Assembly: GCA_964637725.1 (NCBI GenBank)
Contig: CAZWXH010000043.1
Location: 1-14,686 of the forward strand
DNA: 14,686 nt
Reading direction: 5' to 3'
Source of the DNA: CAZWXH01 sp964637725
GTDB taxonomy: Bacteria; Bacillota_I; Bacilli_A; Erysipelotrichales; Coprobacillaceae
In this document: piece after piece, positions 1-7,183 of the stretch
Numbering within the stretch: position 1 is the stretch's first letter
How the letters are laid out: each line of letters begins with the position of its first letter
Position numbers and translations under genes: made by a program
Notes under the pieces: generated by a model
What the model was told of the DNA's origin: nothing
Seen by the model: only the letters and a program-made list of their open reading frames with translations
The model's database searches: none

Positions 1-339
1 CTATTCAATAATATGTTTATATCCTGCATCAAATATTTGTTTAACATGATCATCATCTAAAGAGTAATAAACAAGTTTACCATCTCTTCTATTTTTAACG
101 AGATGAGCAGCTTTTAATAGACGCAATTGATGTGATATTGTTGATTGTGACAACTGTAAAGTTGCAACTAAATCACCTACACACATTTCATCTTCAAATA
201 ATGCACATATAATTCTAATTCGTGTAGAATCAGCAAAAACTTTAAATAGTTCTGCAACATCATACAATATTTCTTCATCAGGTGAGGAAGCTTTCACTCT
301 ATCAACAACATCCTGATGTACAACATTTTGATTATCCAT
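1..339 (-). CDS. ArsR/SmtB-family metal-responsive transcriptional repressor
   Basis: A 112-residue winged-helix repressor of the ArsR/SmtB family, the usual length. The recognition helix region is about residues 63-78 (SQSTISHQLRLLK) and the wing is around 83-92. In the C-terminal helix, D96, H98, H109 and E112 have the same spacing (2, 11, 3) as the SmtB alpha-5 zinc ligands D104/H106/H117/E120, so a zinc- or cobalt-sensing dimer is likely. C53 and D56 in the EMCVGDL motif match the alpha-3 site, though its N-terminal cysteines are absent (H8 and D10 are the only candidates there). The ATG at 337-339 follows a strong AGGAGG. The stop is the first codon of the window, so the gene is complete. 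A promoter and operator lie directly upstream, implying autoregulation. The controlled exporter, if any, would be off the left edge. Family assignment is firm; the metal is inferred. Confidence 0.93.
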   Translation of the reverse strand: MDNQNVVHQDVVDRVKASSPDEEILYDVAELFKVFADSTRIRIICALFEDEMCVGDLVATLQLSQSTISHQLRLLKAAHLVKNRRDGKLVYYSLDDDHVKQIFDAGYKHIIE

Positions 340-352
340 ATTTTCCTCCTTT

Positions 353-374
353 CATATGAACGGTTGTTCATATG
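353..374. promoter_or_regulatory. ArsR/SmtB-type operator (perfect 9-4-9 inverted repeat)
   Basis: CATATGAAC, four bases, then GTTCATATG form a perfect dyad. This resembles the ATGAAC...GTTCAT core of SmtB/CzrA/CadC operators. It sits between the arsR -10 box (383-388) and the arsR Shine-Dalgarno (about 345-350), at the predicted transcription start, where a bound repressor would block initiation. Binding by the adjacent repressor is inferred from family and position. Confidence 0.82.
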
Positions 375-382
375 TTAATATG

Positions 383-411
383 ATTATATATCCTATCATT
401 TGACATGTCAA
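383..411 (-). promoter_or_regulatory. arsR promoter (consensus sigma-A type)
   Basis: On the minus strand TTGACA (411-406) and TATAAT (388-383) are separated by exactly 17 bases, a full consensus vegetative promoter. Transcription should begin near 376, inside or next to the operator. A promoter this strong suggests tight repression when the metal is absent. Confidence 0.85.
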
Positions 412-427
412 TATATTTTGTTAAAAT
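400..427 (+). promoter_or_regulatory. Promoter of the PncA-like hydrolase gene
   Basis: On the plus strand TTGACA (400-405) is followed after 16 bases by TAAAAT (422-427). The -35 box is back to back with the minus-strand arsR -35 in the palindrome TTGACATGTCAA, so the two promoters share a 12-bp centre. The transcript would have a leader of only about 15-17 bases before the ATG at 451. Confidence 0.65.
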
Positions 428-450
428 GTATATAGATGAGGAGTGAAGAT

Positions 451-972
451 ATGAAAAGATTATTAATCGTAGTAGATTTTCAAAATGATTTTGTAAGTGG
501 CAGTTTAGGGTTTAAGAAAGCCAGTGACTTAGAAGATCATATCGTTCATTTAATTAAAGAATATCAAATGAATAATGATGAAGTGATTTATACTATGGAT
601 ACCCATCCAGAAAATTATTTAGAGTCATATGAAGGGAAAAACCTTCCGGTTGCTCATTGTATTGAAAATACAGAAGGATGGCAACTCTATGGTAAGGTTG
701 GAGAACTTCTTAATGATTGCTTAGGTTTTAAAAAGCCTACTTTTCCTTCTTTAGATTTAGCTTATTATCTTGAAGGAAAAGAATATCAAGATATTACTTT
801 AGTTGGTCTTGTATCACATATTTGTGTACTATCAAATGCAATCATGGCCAAAGCTGCTCAACCTGATATTCCAATTCGTGTTGATTTAAAAGGCTCTTCT
901 AGTGGAAATGAGGAAGTTCACAACAAAAGTATTGATGTTATGAAGTCAATGCAAATTGAAATAATTGAATAA
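451..972 (+). CDS. PncA-like isochorismatase-superfamily cysteine hydrolase (probable nicotinamidase)
   Basis: A 173-residue cysteine hydrolase of the isochorismatase superfamily. The catalytic triad is visible: D9 in VVDFQNDF, K94 or K95 in FKKPTF, and C125 in VSHICVLSNA. D50, H52 (MDTH) and H69 (VAHC) match the metal site of PncA-type nicotinamidases, and the HCIENTEGW stretch matches their HC..GT.G motif. Nicotinamidases hydrolyse nicotinamide to nicotinate for NAD salvage in the cytosol. The usual ATD before the catalytic Cys is VSH here, so another amide substrate is possible. I prefer the ATG at 451 because GAGGAG (438-443) lies seven bases upstream; an in-frame ATG at 436 lies ahead of that site and would add five residues. 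The gene is monocistronic, ending at a terminator hairpin. Confidence 0.8.
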   Translation: MKRLLIVVDFQNDFVSGSLGFKKASDLEDHIVHLIKEYQMNNDEVIYTMDTHPENYLESYEGKNLPVAHCIENTEGWQLYGKVGELLNDCLGFKKPTFPSLDLAYYLEGKEYQDITLVGLVSHICVLSNAIMAKAAQPDIPIRVDLKGSSSGNEEVHNKSIDVMKSMQIEIIE

Positions 973-976
973 TGAA

Positions 977-1020
977 AAGGGAATTAAGTTTTTACAAACT
1001 TAGTTCCCTTCTTTTTGTTT
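977..1020 (+). terminator. Intrinsic terminator, probably bidirectional
   Basis: Arms 977-991 and 996-1010 pair over 15 bp with one G-U wobble and a four-base loop, followed on the plus strand by CTTTTTGTTTT. The structure sits between convergent genes and contains the stop codon of the minus-strand GGCT-like gene; a short CCTTTTC tail on the minus strand could let it stop that operon too. Confidence 0.85.
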
Positions 1021-1425
1021 TAAAACATATTTAACATAATCATGTTCTTCAATAATATGTCCCAGTGATTCTTTATTTGATTGTTTATCCATATTAAATA
1101 CATATACCGGTAATTGATCAATAATTGTTTGATTTTCATCATAAATATCACATCTCATCTTATGATAATCATTATCAATCGAACCATCAGCTAGATATCC
1201 TTCCATTTCATCGACACGAGCAAGCGTCTGATCACTAACTTCATGGATTTCTCCTATAATCATATCATCACCTTCTAGTAAAAGTGCCGGATATGGTTTT
1301 GATTGAATGGTAAACAAAGTTCCTTTTACATAGGCATAGCGACGAAATGTATTTTCACTTTTTAAATAAAGATCATAATTATACATTCCTTCTCTAAGAC
1401 TTCCATATACAAATATTCTTTCCAT
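1000..1425 (-). CDS. Gamma-glutamylcyclotransferase (AIG2/GGCT-fold) family protein
   Basis: A 141-residue protein of the GGCT/AIG2-like fold. The signature YGSL is at residues 7-10, and E75 in DEMEGY corresponds to the general acid/base glutamate of the family. Enzymes of this fold release 5-oxoproline (pyroglutamate) from gamma-glutamyl amino acids, gamma-glutamylamines or related compounds; the exact substrate cannot be read from sequence. It is the last gene of a four-gene minus-strand operon and its ATG overlaps the pcp stop codon as TAATG, so translation is probably coupled by re-initiation; I see no strong Shine-Dalgarno of its own. Being next to pyroglutamyl peptidase, whose product is also 5-oxoproline, supports a role in pyroglutamate metabolism. 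Fold assignment is secure; substrate is inferred. Confidence 0.82.
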   Translation of the reverse strand: MERIFVYGSLREGMYNYDLYLKSENTFRRYAYVKGTLFTIQSKPYPALLLEGDDMIIGEIHEVSDQTLARVDEMEGYLADGSIDNDYHKMRCDIYDENQTIIDQLPVYVFNMDKQSNKESLGHIIEEHDYVKYVLKQKEGN

Positions 1426-2066
1426 TAATGTGTGGCCCCACCAGTTACTTTAATATCAGTGTCATTTTCGATAATTGCTTCAATAGCTGCTATAAGCCCT
1501 TCTACAATTGTTTCTAAAGACATACTGGCTTTTTCTTTTTTATCAATAACTTGTTGTGGTAGAAACGGAATATGAATAAAACCACTTCTCTTGCCTGGGT
1601 ATTTTGTTTCAATAAGATGTCTAACACCATAAGTTACATGATTACATACAAATGTGCCAGCACTATTTGAAACTGATGCAGGAATATGATGTTCTTGAAT
1701 TTTTGCGACCATTGCTTTAATTGGAATATTAACAAAATATGCATCTGGTCCATCAATATAGACAGGTTCATCTATAATTTGTTGACCGGCATTGTCAGGA
1801 ATACGACAATCATCAATGTTAACTCCAATTCTTTCAACTGTAATATCATAACGCCCACCTGCTTGACCAATTGAAAGAATAACATCAGGGTCATGTTTTT
1901 TCATTGCTTCATCAATAACTTTTAAAGATTGATGACAAACTGTTGGTATTTCTAATTTAATAATTTCTGCTCCTAAAATTGTATCTGGTAATTTCTTAAC
2001 CGACTCAATTGCGGGATTGATTTTTTCTCCTCCAAAAGGATCAAAACCTGTAACTAATATTTTCAT
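1425..2066 (-). CDS. pcp: Pyroglutamyl-peptidase I (pyrrolidone-carboxylate peptidase)
   Basis: A 213-residue cysteine peptidase of family C15, the normal length. The triad E78 (TVERIGVN), C141 ([11 protein letters not shown]) and H165 (GFIHIPF) matches E81/C144/H168 of the Bacillus amyloliquefaciens enzyme at a constant offset of three. The N-terminal VTGFDPFGG motif is also typical. The enzyme acts in the cytosol and removes N-terminal pyroglutamate from peptides. The ATG follows AGGAGG at about ten bases, and this site overlaps the stop codon of the upstream DUF979 gene (TAGGAGG). The downstream GGCT-like gene overlaps by one base. Pcp next to DUF979/DUF969 is a recurrent arrangement in Firmicutes as I recall it, which suggests a joint function in pyroglutamyl-peptide or 5-oxoproline use. 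Confidence 0.95.
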   Translation of the reverse strand: MKILVTGFDPFGGEKINPAIESVKKLPDTILGAEIIKLEIPTVCHQSLKVIDEAMKKHDPDVILSIGQAGGRYDITVERIGVNIDDCRIPDNAGQQIIDEPVYIDGPDAYFVNIPIKAMVAKIQEHHIPASVSNSAGTFVCNHVTYGVRHLIETKYPGKRSGFIHIPFLPQQVIDKKEKASMSLETIVEGLIAAIEAIIENDTDIKVTGGATH

Positions 2067-2076
2067 GATTGACCTC

Positions 2077-3036
2077 CTAAAATCCTAAAACTAACATTAA
2101 AATTATATGTATAACAATCATTGTAAGAGCCATTGGTATTTGCGCCTTTATAACTGCCCACTTTTGATCTTTAGTCTCTAGTACAGCACAAGGGACAATG
2201 TTAAAGTTTGCGGCCATAGGTGTCATCAAAGTTCCACAAAACCCTGCTGTCATACCCAATGCTCCAATAACTGCTGGATTTCCTCCTTGAGCAATAACGA
2301 ATGGGAAACCAATTCCAATTGTAATAACAGTAAAAGCTGCAAAAGCATTTCCCATTATCATTGTAAAAATAACCATTCCTAAAACATAAACAATAACACC
2401 AATAACAATATTTCCTGAAGGAATAACACCTGAAATAATACTAGCAATAACTTCTCCTACACCAGCTTCTTTAAAAACCGTTCCTAAAGCTCCCAATAAT
2501 TGAGGCAACAAACATGGAGCACCAACTTGCATAAGTAAGCGAGAAGTATCACCACGAGTTTCTTTTACTTTTGGTTTACAAATAATAATTGCTAGAAATA
2601 ACGCAACAAGACAAGCCGTCCCTGTCATAACCGCTCCATCTAATGGGACAGCTTTCAGTTTACCTTCTACAACAGTATTGTATTTAACAAATGATAAAAG
2701 AAGTGCCATGATCCCAATTGATACGGCCGGAATAAAAATAAAACTTTTTACTCTTTTACTCTCTGTTAAACGAGATTCGGGTGTTGATTCTTCAAATTTC
2801 CCAATTTGAACTTGATGAGTTGCTGTTAAACATCCCATCACAACTAATAGCCCACCAGTAACAACACTAGGAATAACTTTCCCAAACATAAAGATAATCC
2901 CAAGAAGTGTCCAAAATAATGCAGTTCCTAGTTTAGCTTTTTCATTCTTAGTCGCACGAATAGCAGCATCAAAACTTACTAATCCACATAATGCATAAAA
3001 GAATTCAGGTAAATAAACTCCTAAAAAATCAGCCAT
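2077..3036 (-). CDS. DUF979 family membrane protein (putative 5-oxoproline-linked permease subunit)
   Basis: A 319-residue polytopic membrane protein matching the DUF979 family, recognisable from the N-terminal FFYALCGL region, [15 protein letters not shown] at about residues 39-53, and the C-terminal [18 protein letters not shown] and [17 protein letters not shown] segments. About eight to nine hydrophobic stretches are visible, with a charged cytosolic-looking segment at about 75-95. Its ATG overlaps the DUF969 stop codon (TAATG), and its AAAGGAGG ribosome site is embedded in the last DUF969 codons, so the two proteins are probably made in equal amounts and may form one complex. The pair is annotated as uncharacterised or as putative permease. 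A role in 5-oxoproline or pyroglutamyl-peptide transport is an inference from the pcp and GGCT neighbours. Confidence 0.85.
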   Translation of the reverse strand: MADFLGVYLPEFFYALCGLVSFDAAIRATKNEKAKLGTALFWTLLGIIFMFGKVIPSVVTGGLLVVMGCLTATHQVQIGKFEESTPESRLTESKRVKSFIFIPAVSIGIMALLLSFVKYNTVVEGKLKAVPLDGAVMTGTACLVALFLAIIICKPKVKETRGDTSRLLMQVGAPCLLPQLLGALGTVFKEAGVGEVIASIISGVIPSGNIVIGVIVYVLGMVIFTMIMGNAFAAFTVITIGIGFPFVIAQGGNPAVIGALGMTAGFCGTLMTPMAANFNIVPCAVLETKDQKWAVIKAQIPMALTMIVIHIILMLVLGF

Positions 3037-3713
3037 TAAATTTGTCCTCCTTTCTTAATCTTTCGATCATATAAAGTCACTTGTACAATTGCTAAAACAA
3101 CTGCAATAAGCGCAATATATAAAGATGAAGATGAAATCATCGATAAAGTAATATCCTTAAAACCTAAACCAACAAGTGTTCCTTGAATTAATACAACACC
3201 ACTTGCAGCAGGAAAACAGTTCTGTGCAAAGAAATTTCCGAAGTTTTCCACTGCTGCTGATAATCCTTTAATATCTTCTGTTTCATTTTCTGATAATTGA
3301 CTTCCCTTTGAAGTCTCAGCTGCTGCTTCAGACATCGGTAATATTAAAGGTCTTACAAATTGTACATGACCTCCAATTCTTACATTTAACCCAGAAGCAA
3401 TAGAACGAATAATCATATACAAAGATAGAACTTTACCAGACGAAGCATTTTTAATTTTATTTATTAAATAAGCCGCCCTTTCTTTCAATCCATATCGTTC
3501 GATAATTGCAATAACTGGGAAAATAATCAAGAAAATAGACATCAGTCTATTATTGACAAATGAAGTGCCTAATATATCAAGAATATCAAAAAAGTTCATT
3601 CCAGCCACTAATCCAGTAACAATACCAGAAACCAATACAACAGCAAGAACATCCATTTTTAAAGCAAACCCGACGACAATAATGACGATTCCAATTAATG
3701 TAACATATTCCAT
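3036..3713 (-). CDS. DUF969 family membrane protein (partner of DUF979)
   Basis: A 225-residue membrane protein of the DUF969 family. Hydrophobic segments lie at about residues 3-18, 20-40, 57-75, 163-182 and 193-213. The conserved central GGHVQFVRPLILPM block is at 114-127, and AVENFGNFFAQNCFPAASG is at 154-172. It is the first gene of the operon; AAAGGAGAG lies seven or so bases before the ATG at 3711-3713. The next gene overlaps it by one base. DUF969 and DUF979 almost always occur together, which suggests that they are halves of one membrane system. The function is unproven; linkage to pyroglutamyl peptidase and a GGCT-like enzyme makes 5-oxoproline or its peptides a reasonable candidate substrate. 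Confidence 0.85.
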   Translation of the reverse strand: MEYVTLIGIVIIVVGFALKMDVLAVVLVSGIVTGLVAGMNFFDILDILGTSFVNNRLMSIFLIIFPVIAIIERYGLKERAAYLINKIKNASSGKVLSLYMIIRSIASGLNVRIGGHVQFVRPLILPMSEAAAETSKGSQLSENETEDIKGLSAAVENFGNFFAQNCFPAASGVVLIQGTLVGLGFKDITLSMISSSSLYIALIAVVLAIVQVTLYDRKIKKGGQI

Positions 3714-3868
3714 ATTTATCTCTCCTTTTTAAAATACAGTATTTTTATTATTATGAGATTATATTTATCTATACAAATATTAATAATGTTTTCTTTTTAT
3801 TAAAAATTATAAAAAGAGATAACTCTGTTAATTAATTTGTTTTTTTCCTTATTATTTTTACTAATTTT

Positions 3869-3896
3869 ATTATAAAGCAAAAAAACATTGATACAA
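3869..3896 (-). promoter_or_regulatory. Candidate promoter of the DUF969-DUF979-pcp-GGCT operon
   Basis: On the minus strand TTGTAT (3896-3891) and TATAAT (3874-3869) are 16 bases apart. It would give an AT-rich leader of about 150 bases before the DUF969 ATG. The -35 overlaps the ilvE -35 on the opposite strand. A second TATAAT-like element nearer the gene has no good -35, so this is a tentative choice. Confidence 0.4.
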
Positions 3897-3916
3897 ATGG
3901 ATAAAAAGTGTATAAT
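3888..3916 (+). promoter_or_regulatory. ilvE promoter
   Basis: TTGATA (3888-3893) and TATAAT (3911-3916) are separated by 17 bases, a near-consensus vegetative promoter. The predicted leader is only about 25 bases, leaving no room for a T-box or an attenuator. Confidence 0.85.
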
Positions 3917-3947
3917 GCTATTAATTATATAAAAGGAGTGTATGAAT

Positions 3948-5012
3948 ATGGAAATCAAAATAGAAAGAGCGAAAAATTTAAAAAACAAACCAGATCAAAA
4001 GAATCTAGGTTTTGGTAAATATTTTACAGATCATATGTTTGTTATGGACTATACAGAAGGCAAAGGTTGGCACGATGCACGCATTATTCCTTATGGGGCT
4101 TTACCTATGGATCCTGCAACAATGGTATTACATTATGCGCAAGAAACTTTCGAAGGTTTAAAAGCCTATCGTAATGAACAAGGAGAAGTTCTTTTGTTTA
4201 GACCTGAAATGAACGCAAGACGTATGATTAACTCAAATCGTCGTCTTTGTATGGCAGAATTACCTGAAGATATGTTCGTTGAAGCTGTTGAAGCAATTGT
4301 AAAATACGAACAAGATTGGATTCCTACAGAATTAGATACTTCTTTATATATTCGTCCATTTGTATATGCAAGTGAACCAGGAGTTGGTGTACACCCTTCT
4401 AAAATGTATACATTTGTTATCATCTTATCACCTGTAGGTGCTTATTATCCTGAAGGTGTTAATCCAGTTAAAATTTGGGTAGAAGATGAGTATGTAAGAG
4501 CTGTTAAAGGTGGTACAGGTTTTACAAAATGTGGTGGGAACTATGCCGCAAGTATTGCTGCACAGGTTAAAGCTGAAAAAAATGGTTATACACAAGTCTT
4601 ATGGTTAGATGGTGTTCATAGAAAATATGTTGAAGAAGTTGGGACTATGAATGTTATGTTTGTGATTAATGATAAAATCATAACTGCGCCTATTGAAGGA
4701 ACTGTTTTACCTGGTGTTACAAGAGACTCTATTCTTCATATTTTAAAAGATTGGGGTTATCAGGTTGAAGAACGTCATCTATCAATTGATGACTTAATGC
4801 AAGCAGGCAAAGATGGTTCTTTAAAAGAAGCATTTGGTACTGGAACAGCAGCTGTTATTTCTCCTATTGGAGAATTATGTTATAAAGGTGATAGCGTTAT
4901 TATCAATAATTTTGAAACTGGTAAACTTACACAAAAACTCTATGATACATTAACTGGTATTCAATGGGGAAAAGTTGCCGATCAATATCATTGGACAAAA
5001 AAAATTAAATAA
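3948..5012 (+). CDS. ilvE: Branched-chain amino acid aminotransferase (class IV PLP enzyme)
   Basis: A 354-residue fold-type IV PLP aminotransferase of the larger BCAT type. The Schiff-base lysine is K194 in FTKCGGNYAAS, with the glutamate-containing YVEEVGTMNVMF loop at about 227-238 and GTVLPGVTRDSIL at about 251-263. It interconverts leucine, isoleucine and valine with their 2-oxo acids, using glutamate/2-oxoglutarate, in the cytosol. Two in-frame ATGs exist: AGGAG at 3934-3938 lies nine bases before 3948 but only three before 3942, so I chose 3948; the longer form would have 356 residues. The gene is monocistronic with its own promoter and is divergent from the DUF969 operon. No branched-chain biosynthesis genes are adjacent. 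Confidence 0.95.
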   Translation: MEIKIERAKNLKNKPDQKNLGFGKYFTDHMFVMDYTEGKGWHDARIIPYGALPMDPATMVLHYAQETFEGLKAYRNEQGEVLLFRPEMNARRMINSNRRLCMAELPEDMFVEAVEAIVKYEQDWIPTELDTSLYIRPFVYASEPGVGVHPSKMYTFVIILSPVGAYYPEGVNPVKIWVEDEYVRAVKGGTGFTKCGGNYAASIAAQVKAEKNGYTQVLWLDGVHRKYVEEVGTMNVMFVINDKIITAPIEGTVLPGVTRDSILHILKDWGYQVEERHLSIDDLMQAGKDGSLKEAFGTGTAAVISPIGELCYKGDSVIINNFETGKLTQKLYDTLTGIQWGKVADQYHWTKKIK

Positions 5013-5034
5013 AAAAACTAAGCCTGTGCTTAGT
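5011..5034 (-). terminator. Intrinsic terminator of the citrate synthase-HAD operon
   Basis: ACTAAGC (5017-5023) and GCTTAGT (5028-5034) form a 7-bp stem with a CTGT loop. On the minus strand it is followed by a run of seven or more U. The stem includes the stop codon of the HAD gene. On the plus strand no U-run follows, so it is at best a weak stop for ilvE. Confidence 0.75.
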
Positions 5035-5821
5035 CAATTATTTGATAATATTTTAAAGCATTATATATTCCATCTTGATAGATTGAAGAAGTAACATATG
5101 TTGCTTCTTTTTTTAACGCTTCTATTGCATTTCCCATTGCAATACTATATCCTACATGATCAAACATACATAAGTCATTACTCCCATCACCAAAAGCATA
5201 TGAATTATCTTTTTCTATCTGAAAGTAATCTAATATATAATCTATACCATGTCCTTTGTCCACTCCTAATATAGTTGCATCAGCACTAGGATGAGGAATA
5301 TGTTCATTTAAAATAACTTCATCTTTTAAATCATCAATAACAGATTGAAAATCATCTTTTGAAGAATAATAAATATCAAACATATATCCACTAACCTCTT
5401 CATCTTTGAAATCAATTGTAAAATATCCCTTATAATATGAATTCAACATATCATCTCTCATATTTTCATCATGAACTTCTAAAAAGCCAATGTTTTGATC
5501 AATAAACGCAAACCCACAATGATGCTTACGCATTACATTTATATACCTTTGGATTTGGATAGAAGTTAAAGGTTTATCCATTAAGACTTGTTTGTTATAG
5601 ACAATGTAACGTCCATTACTTGTGATAAACCCATCAGCATATTGATGATAGTGCTCATAAGCATAATGATAAGGTCTTCCTGTACATATAAATACATAAT
5701 AGCCTTTTTCTTTTAATAATCTTAAAGAGTGAATTGTTGACTCAGGTATTTCACCATGAATGGCTAAAGTCCCATCAATATCAAAGAAGAAAGCTTTTTT
5801 ATCTTTTTTCAATGTCATCAT
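5030..5821 (-). CDS. Cof-type HAD-IIB family phosphatase
   Basis: A 263-residue HAD-superfamily hydrolase with a C2B cap, Cof/YbiV style. Motif I is DIDGT (nucleophile D14, acid/base D16), motif II has T47 in CTGR, the motif III lysine is K189 in GVDKGHG, and motif IV is GDGSND with D212 and D216. Such enzymes dephosphorylate sugar phosphates, nucleotides, FMN or PLP-like compounds; the substrate cannot be predicted here. The ATG at 5819-5821 lies inside the 3' end of citrate synthase, with AGGAGG (5833-5838) eleven bases upstream inside that gene, so the reading frames overlap by 23 bases and translation is probably coupled. An ATG one codon later would serve less well. It ends in a terminator hairpin. 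Confidence 0.9.
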   Translation of the reverse strand: MMTLKKDKKAFFFDIDGTLAIHGEIPESTIHSLRLLKEKGYYVFICTGRPYHYAYEHYHQYADGFITSNGRYIVYNKQVLMDKPLTSIQIQRYINVMRKHHCGFAFIDQNIGFLEVHDENMRDDMLNSYYKGYFTIDFKDEEVSGYMFDIYYSSKDDFQSVIDDLKDEVILNEHIPHPSADATILGVDKGHGIDYILDYFQIEKDNSYAFGDGSNDLCMFDHVGYSIAMGNAIEALKKEATYVTSSIYQDGIYNALKYYQIID

Positions 5822-7124
5822 AATCCTTAATACCTCCTACATATTTAGTGGCAGGTCTAATAATACGATTAGAGTAGAGTTTATTTTCAATGTTATGAGC
5901 AATCCATCCAACTGTTCTACCAACCACAAATAATAAAGTATATAAATCACTTGGGATATTTAACATATCATAAACAAGTCCACTATAAAAATCTACATTA
6001 CTACTGACATGTTTTCCTTTTCTTTTATACATCTCTTCTATTGCAATTTTCTCAAATCTTTGATAAAAATCAAATTCATTTTGACGTCCTTTTTCCTGCG
6101 CTAAAATGCGACATTTTTGAGATATAATTTCACTACGAGGATCACTTAGTGTATAAACAGCGTGCCCTATTCCATATATAAGTCCTGTATTATCATTAAA
6201 GTCTCCGTCTAAAATACGGGAGATAACTTCATGAATTTGTTCATCAGTTGCCTTTAGTGATATTTCTTTGATAACCAGTTCCATTTGTTTTTTTACTGCT
6301 AAATTAGCACCACCGTGGCGAGGACCTTTTAATGAACCAATTGCCCCAGCAACAGCAGAGTAAATATCAGTTCCAGTAGATGAAATGACAACATTGGTAA
6401 AAGTTGAATTATTTCCACCACCATGATCAGCATGTAAAACCAAGATAATATCTAAAATTTCAGATTCTGTATCAGTAAATTGGCCATCTCCTCTTAATAA
6501 AGATAAGATTGTTTCAGCAATACTGTATTCTTTATTTGGATGATGAATAAATAAACTTTGATCTTCAAAATAATGGACCTTTGTCTGATATGTATAACAG
6601 ACAATTGAAGGAATTTTAGCGATTAAATTAATTCCTTTTTCTAAAGTTTCTTTTACGCCAATATTATCAGGATCTTTATCATATCCATATAACATTAAAA
6701 CTTCTTGTTGTAATTTATTCATTAAGTTTTTAGCAGGAAAACCTAAAATATTTCCTTCTAAATAACGTGGTGGTAAATCATAACTATGGCGTAGTATATT
6801 TTTAAATTCATTAAATTCTTTTTCATTTGGTAAATATCCAAACAATATCAAAAAACACACTTCTTCAAATAAGTAGCGTTTTTTATGACTAACGATATCT
6901 TTAACATCAATACCACGATAATAAAGTTTACCATAATCATCAACTTTTTTATGGTCTACTTTCTTATATCCAACAACATCTGATATTTTTGTTAAGCCAA
7001 CTAAAACTCCAGTACTATCTTCATTACGTAAACCTTTTTTGACTGAATATGTTGAATATAGTTCATTTTGAATTTCATTTTCTTTTAATGATTTATCAAA
7101 AAAATCATTTATATAATTTCCCAT
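5799..7124 (-). CDS. Citrate synthase (long Firmicutes type)
   Basis: A citrate/2-methylcitrate synthase family protein of 441 residues. Numbered from the upstream GTG, the catalytic set is H273 in GPRHGGAN, H324 in GIGHAVYTLSDPR and D381 in SNVDFYSG (subtract three for the chosen start); LHADHGGGNN precedes them. It condenses acetyl-CoA and oxaloacetate in the cytosol. It has an N-terminal extension of about 40-60 residues relative to GltA/CitZ-type proteins. I chose the ATG at 7122-7124 because AAGGGG lies about nine bases before it; a GTG at 7131-7133 falls within that ribosome site. No aconitase or isocitrate dehydrogenase is adjacent, so it may feed glutamate synthesis rather than a full cycle. 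A promoter with a perfect inverted repeat lies upstream, and a HAD gene overlaps its end. Confidence 0.93.
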   Translation of the reverse strand: MGNYINDFFDKSLKENEIQNELYSTYSVKKGLRNEDSTGVLVGLTKISDVVGYKKVDHKKVDDYGKLYYRGIDVKDIVSHKKRYLFEEVCFLILFGYLPNEKEFNEFKNILRHSYDLPPRYLEGNILGFPAKNLMNKLQQEVLMLYGYDKDPDNIGVKETLEKGINLIAKIPSIVCYTYQTKVHYFEDQSLFIHHPNKEYSIAETILSLLRGDGQFTDTESEILDIILVLHADHGGGNNSTFTNVVISSTGTDIYSAVAGAIGSLKGPRHGGANLAVKKQMELVIKEISLKATDEQIHEVISRILDGDFNDNTGLIYGIGHAVYTLSDPRSEIISQKCRILAQEKGRQNEFDFYQRFEKIAIEEMYKRKGKHVSSNVDFYSGLVYDMLNIPSDLYTLLFVVGRTVGWIAHNIENKLYSNRIIRPATKYVGGIKDYDDIEKR

Positions 7125-7154
7125 ATCAATCACCCCTTTTATAGTATTGGATTT

Positions 7155-7183
7155 ATTATAACATAACTTTGTATAATTGTATA
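7155..7183 (-). promoter_or_regulatory. Citrate synthase promoter (extended -10)
   Basis: On the minus strand TGTTATAAT gives an extended -10 (TATAAT at 7160-7155). Seventeen bases upstream is TATACA (7183-7178), a poor -35, as is common with TGn-TATAAT promoters. The leader before the ATG at 7124 is about 25 bases. Confidence 0.68.

Noticed and set aside
1686..1874. A plus-strand open frame inside pcp
   Set aside because: Antisense shadow of a conserved catalytic gene with no start signal. The same applies to short frames at 7495-7680, 9828-10022, 10438-10659 and 12306-12506.
3815..3826. A small AGAG/CTCT hairpin followed by U on the minus strand in the DUF969 leader, as a possible attenuator
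   Set aside because: The stem is only four base pairs with no competing structure; it is likely chance in AT-rich DNA.
3917..3947. Possible T-box or leader-peptide control of ilvE
   Set aside because: The predicted leader is about 25 bases, too short for either.
3800..3988. A minus-strand open frame of about 62 codons across the ilvE start region
   Set aside because: It is antisense to the ilvE promoter and start, made of AT-rich low-complexity hydrophobic codons, with no usable ribosome site.
4166..4423. A minus-strand open frame inside ilvE
   Set aside because: It lies wholly antisense to a well-conserved aminotransferase and resembles no protein.
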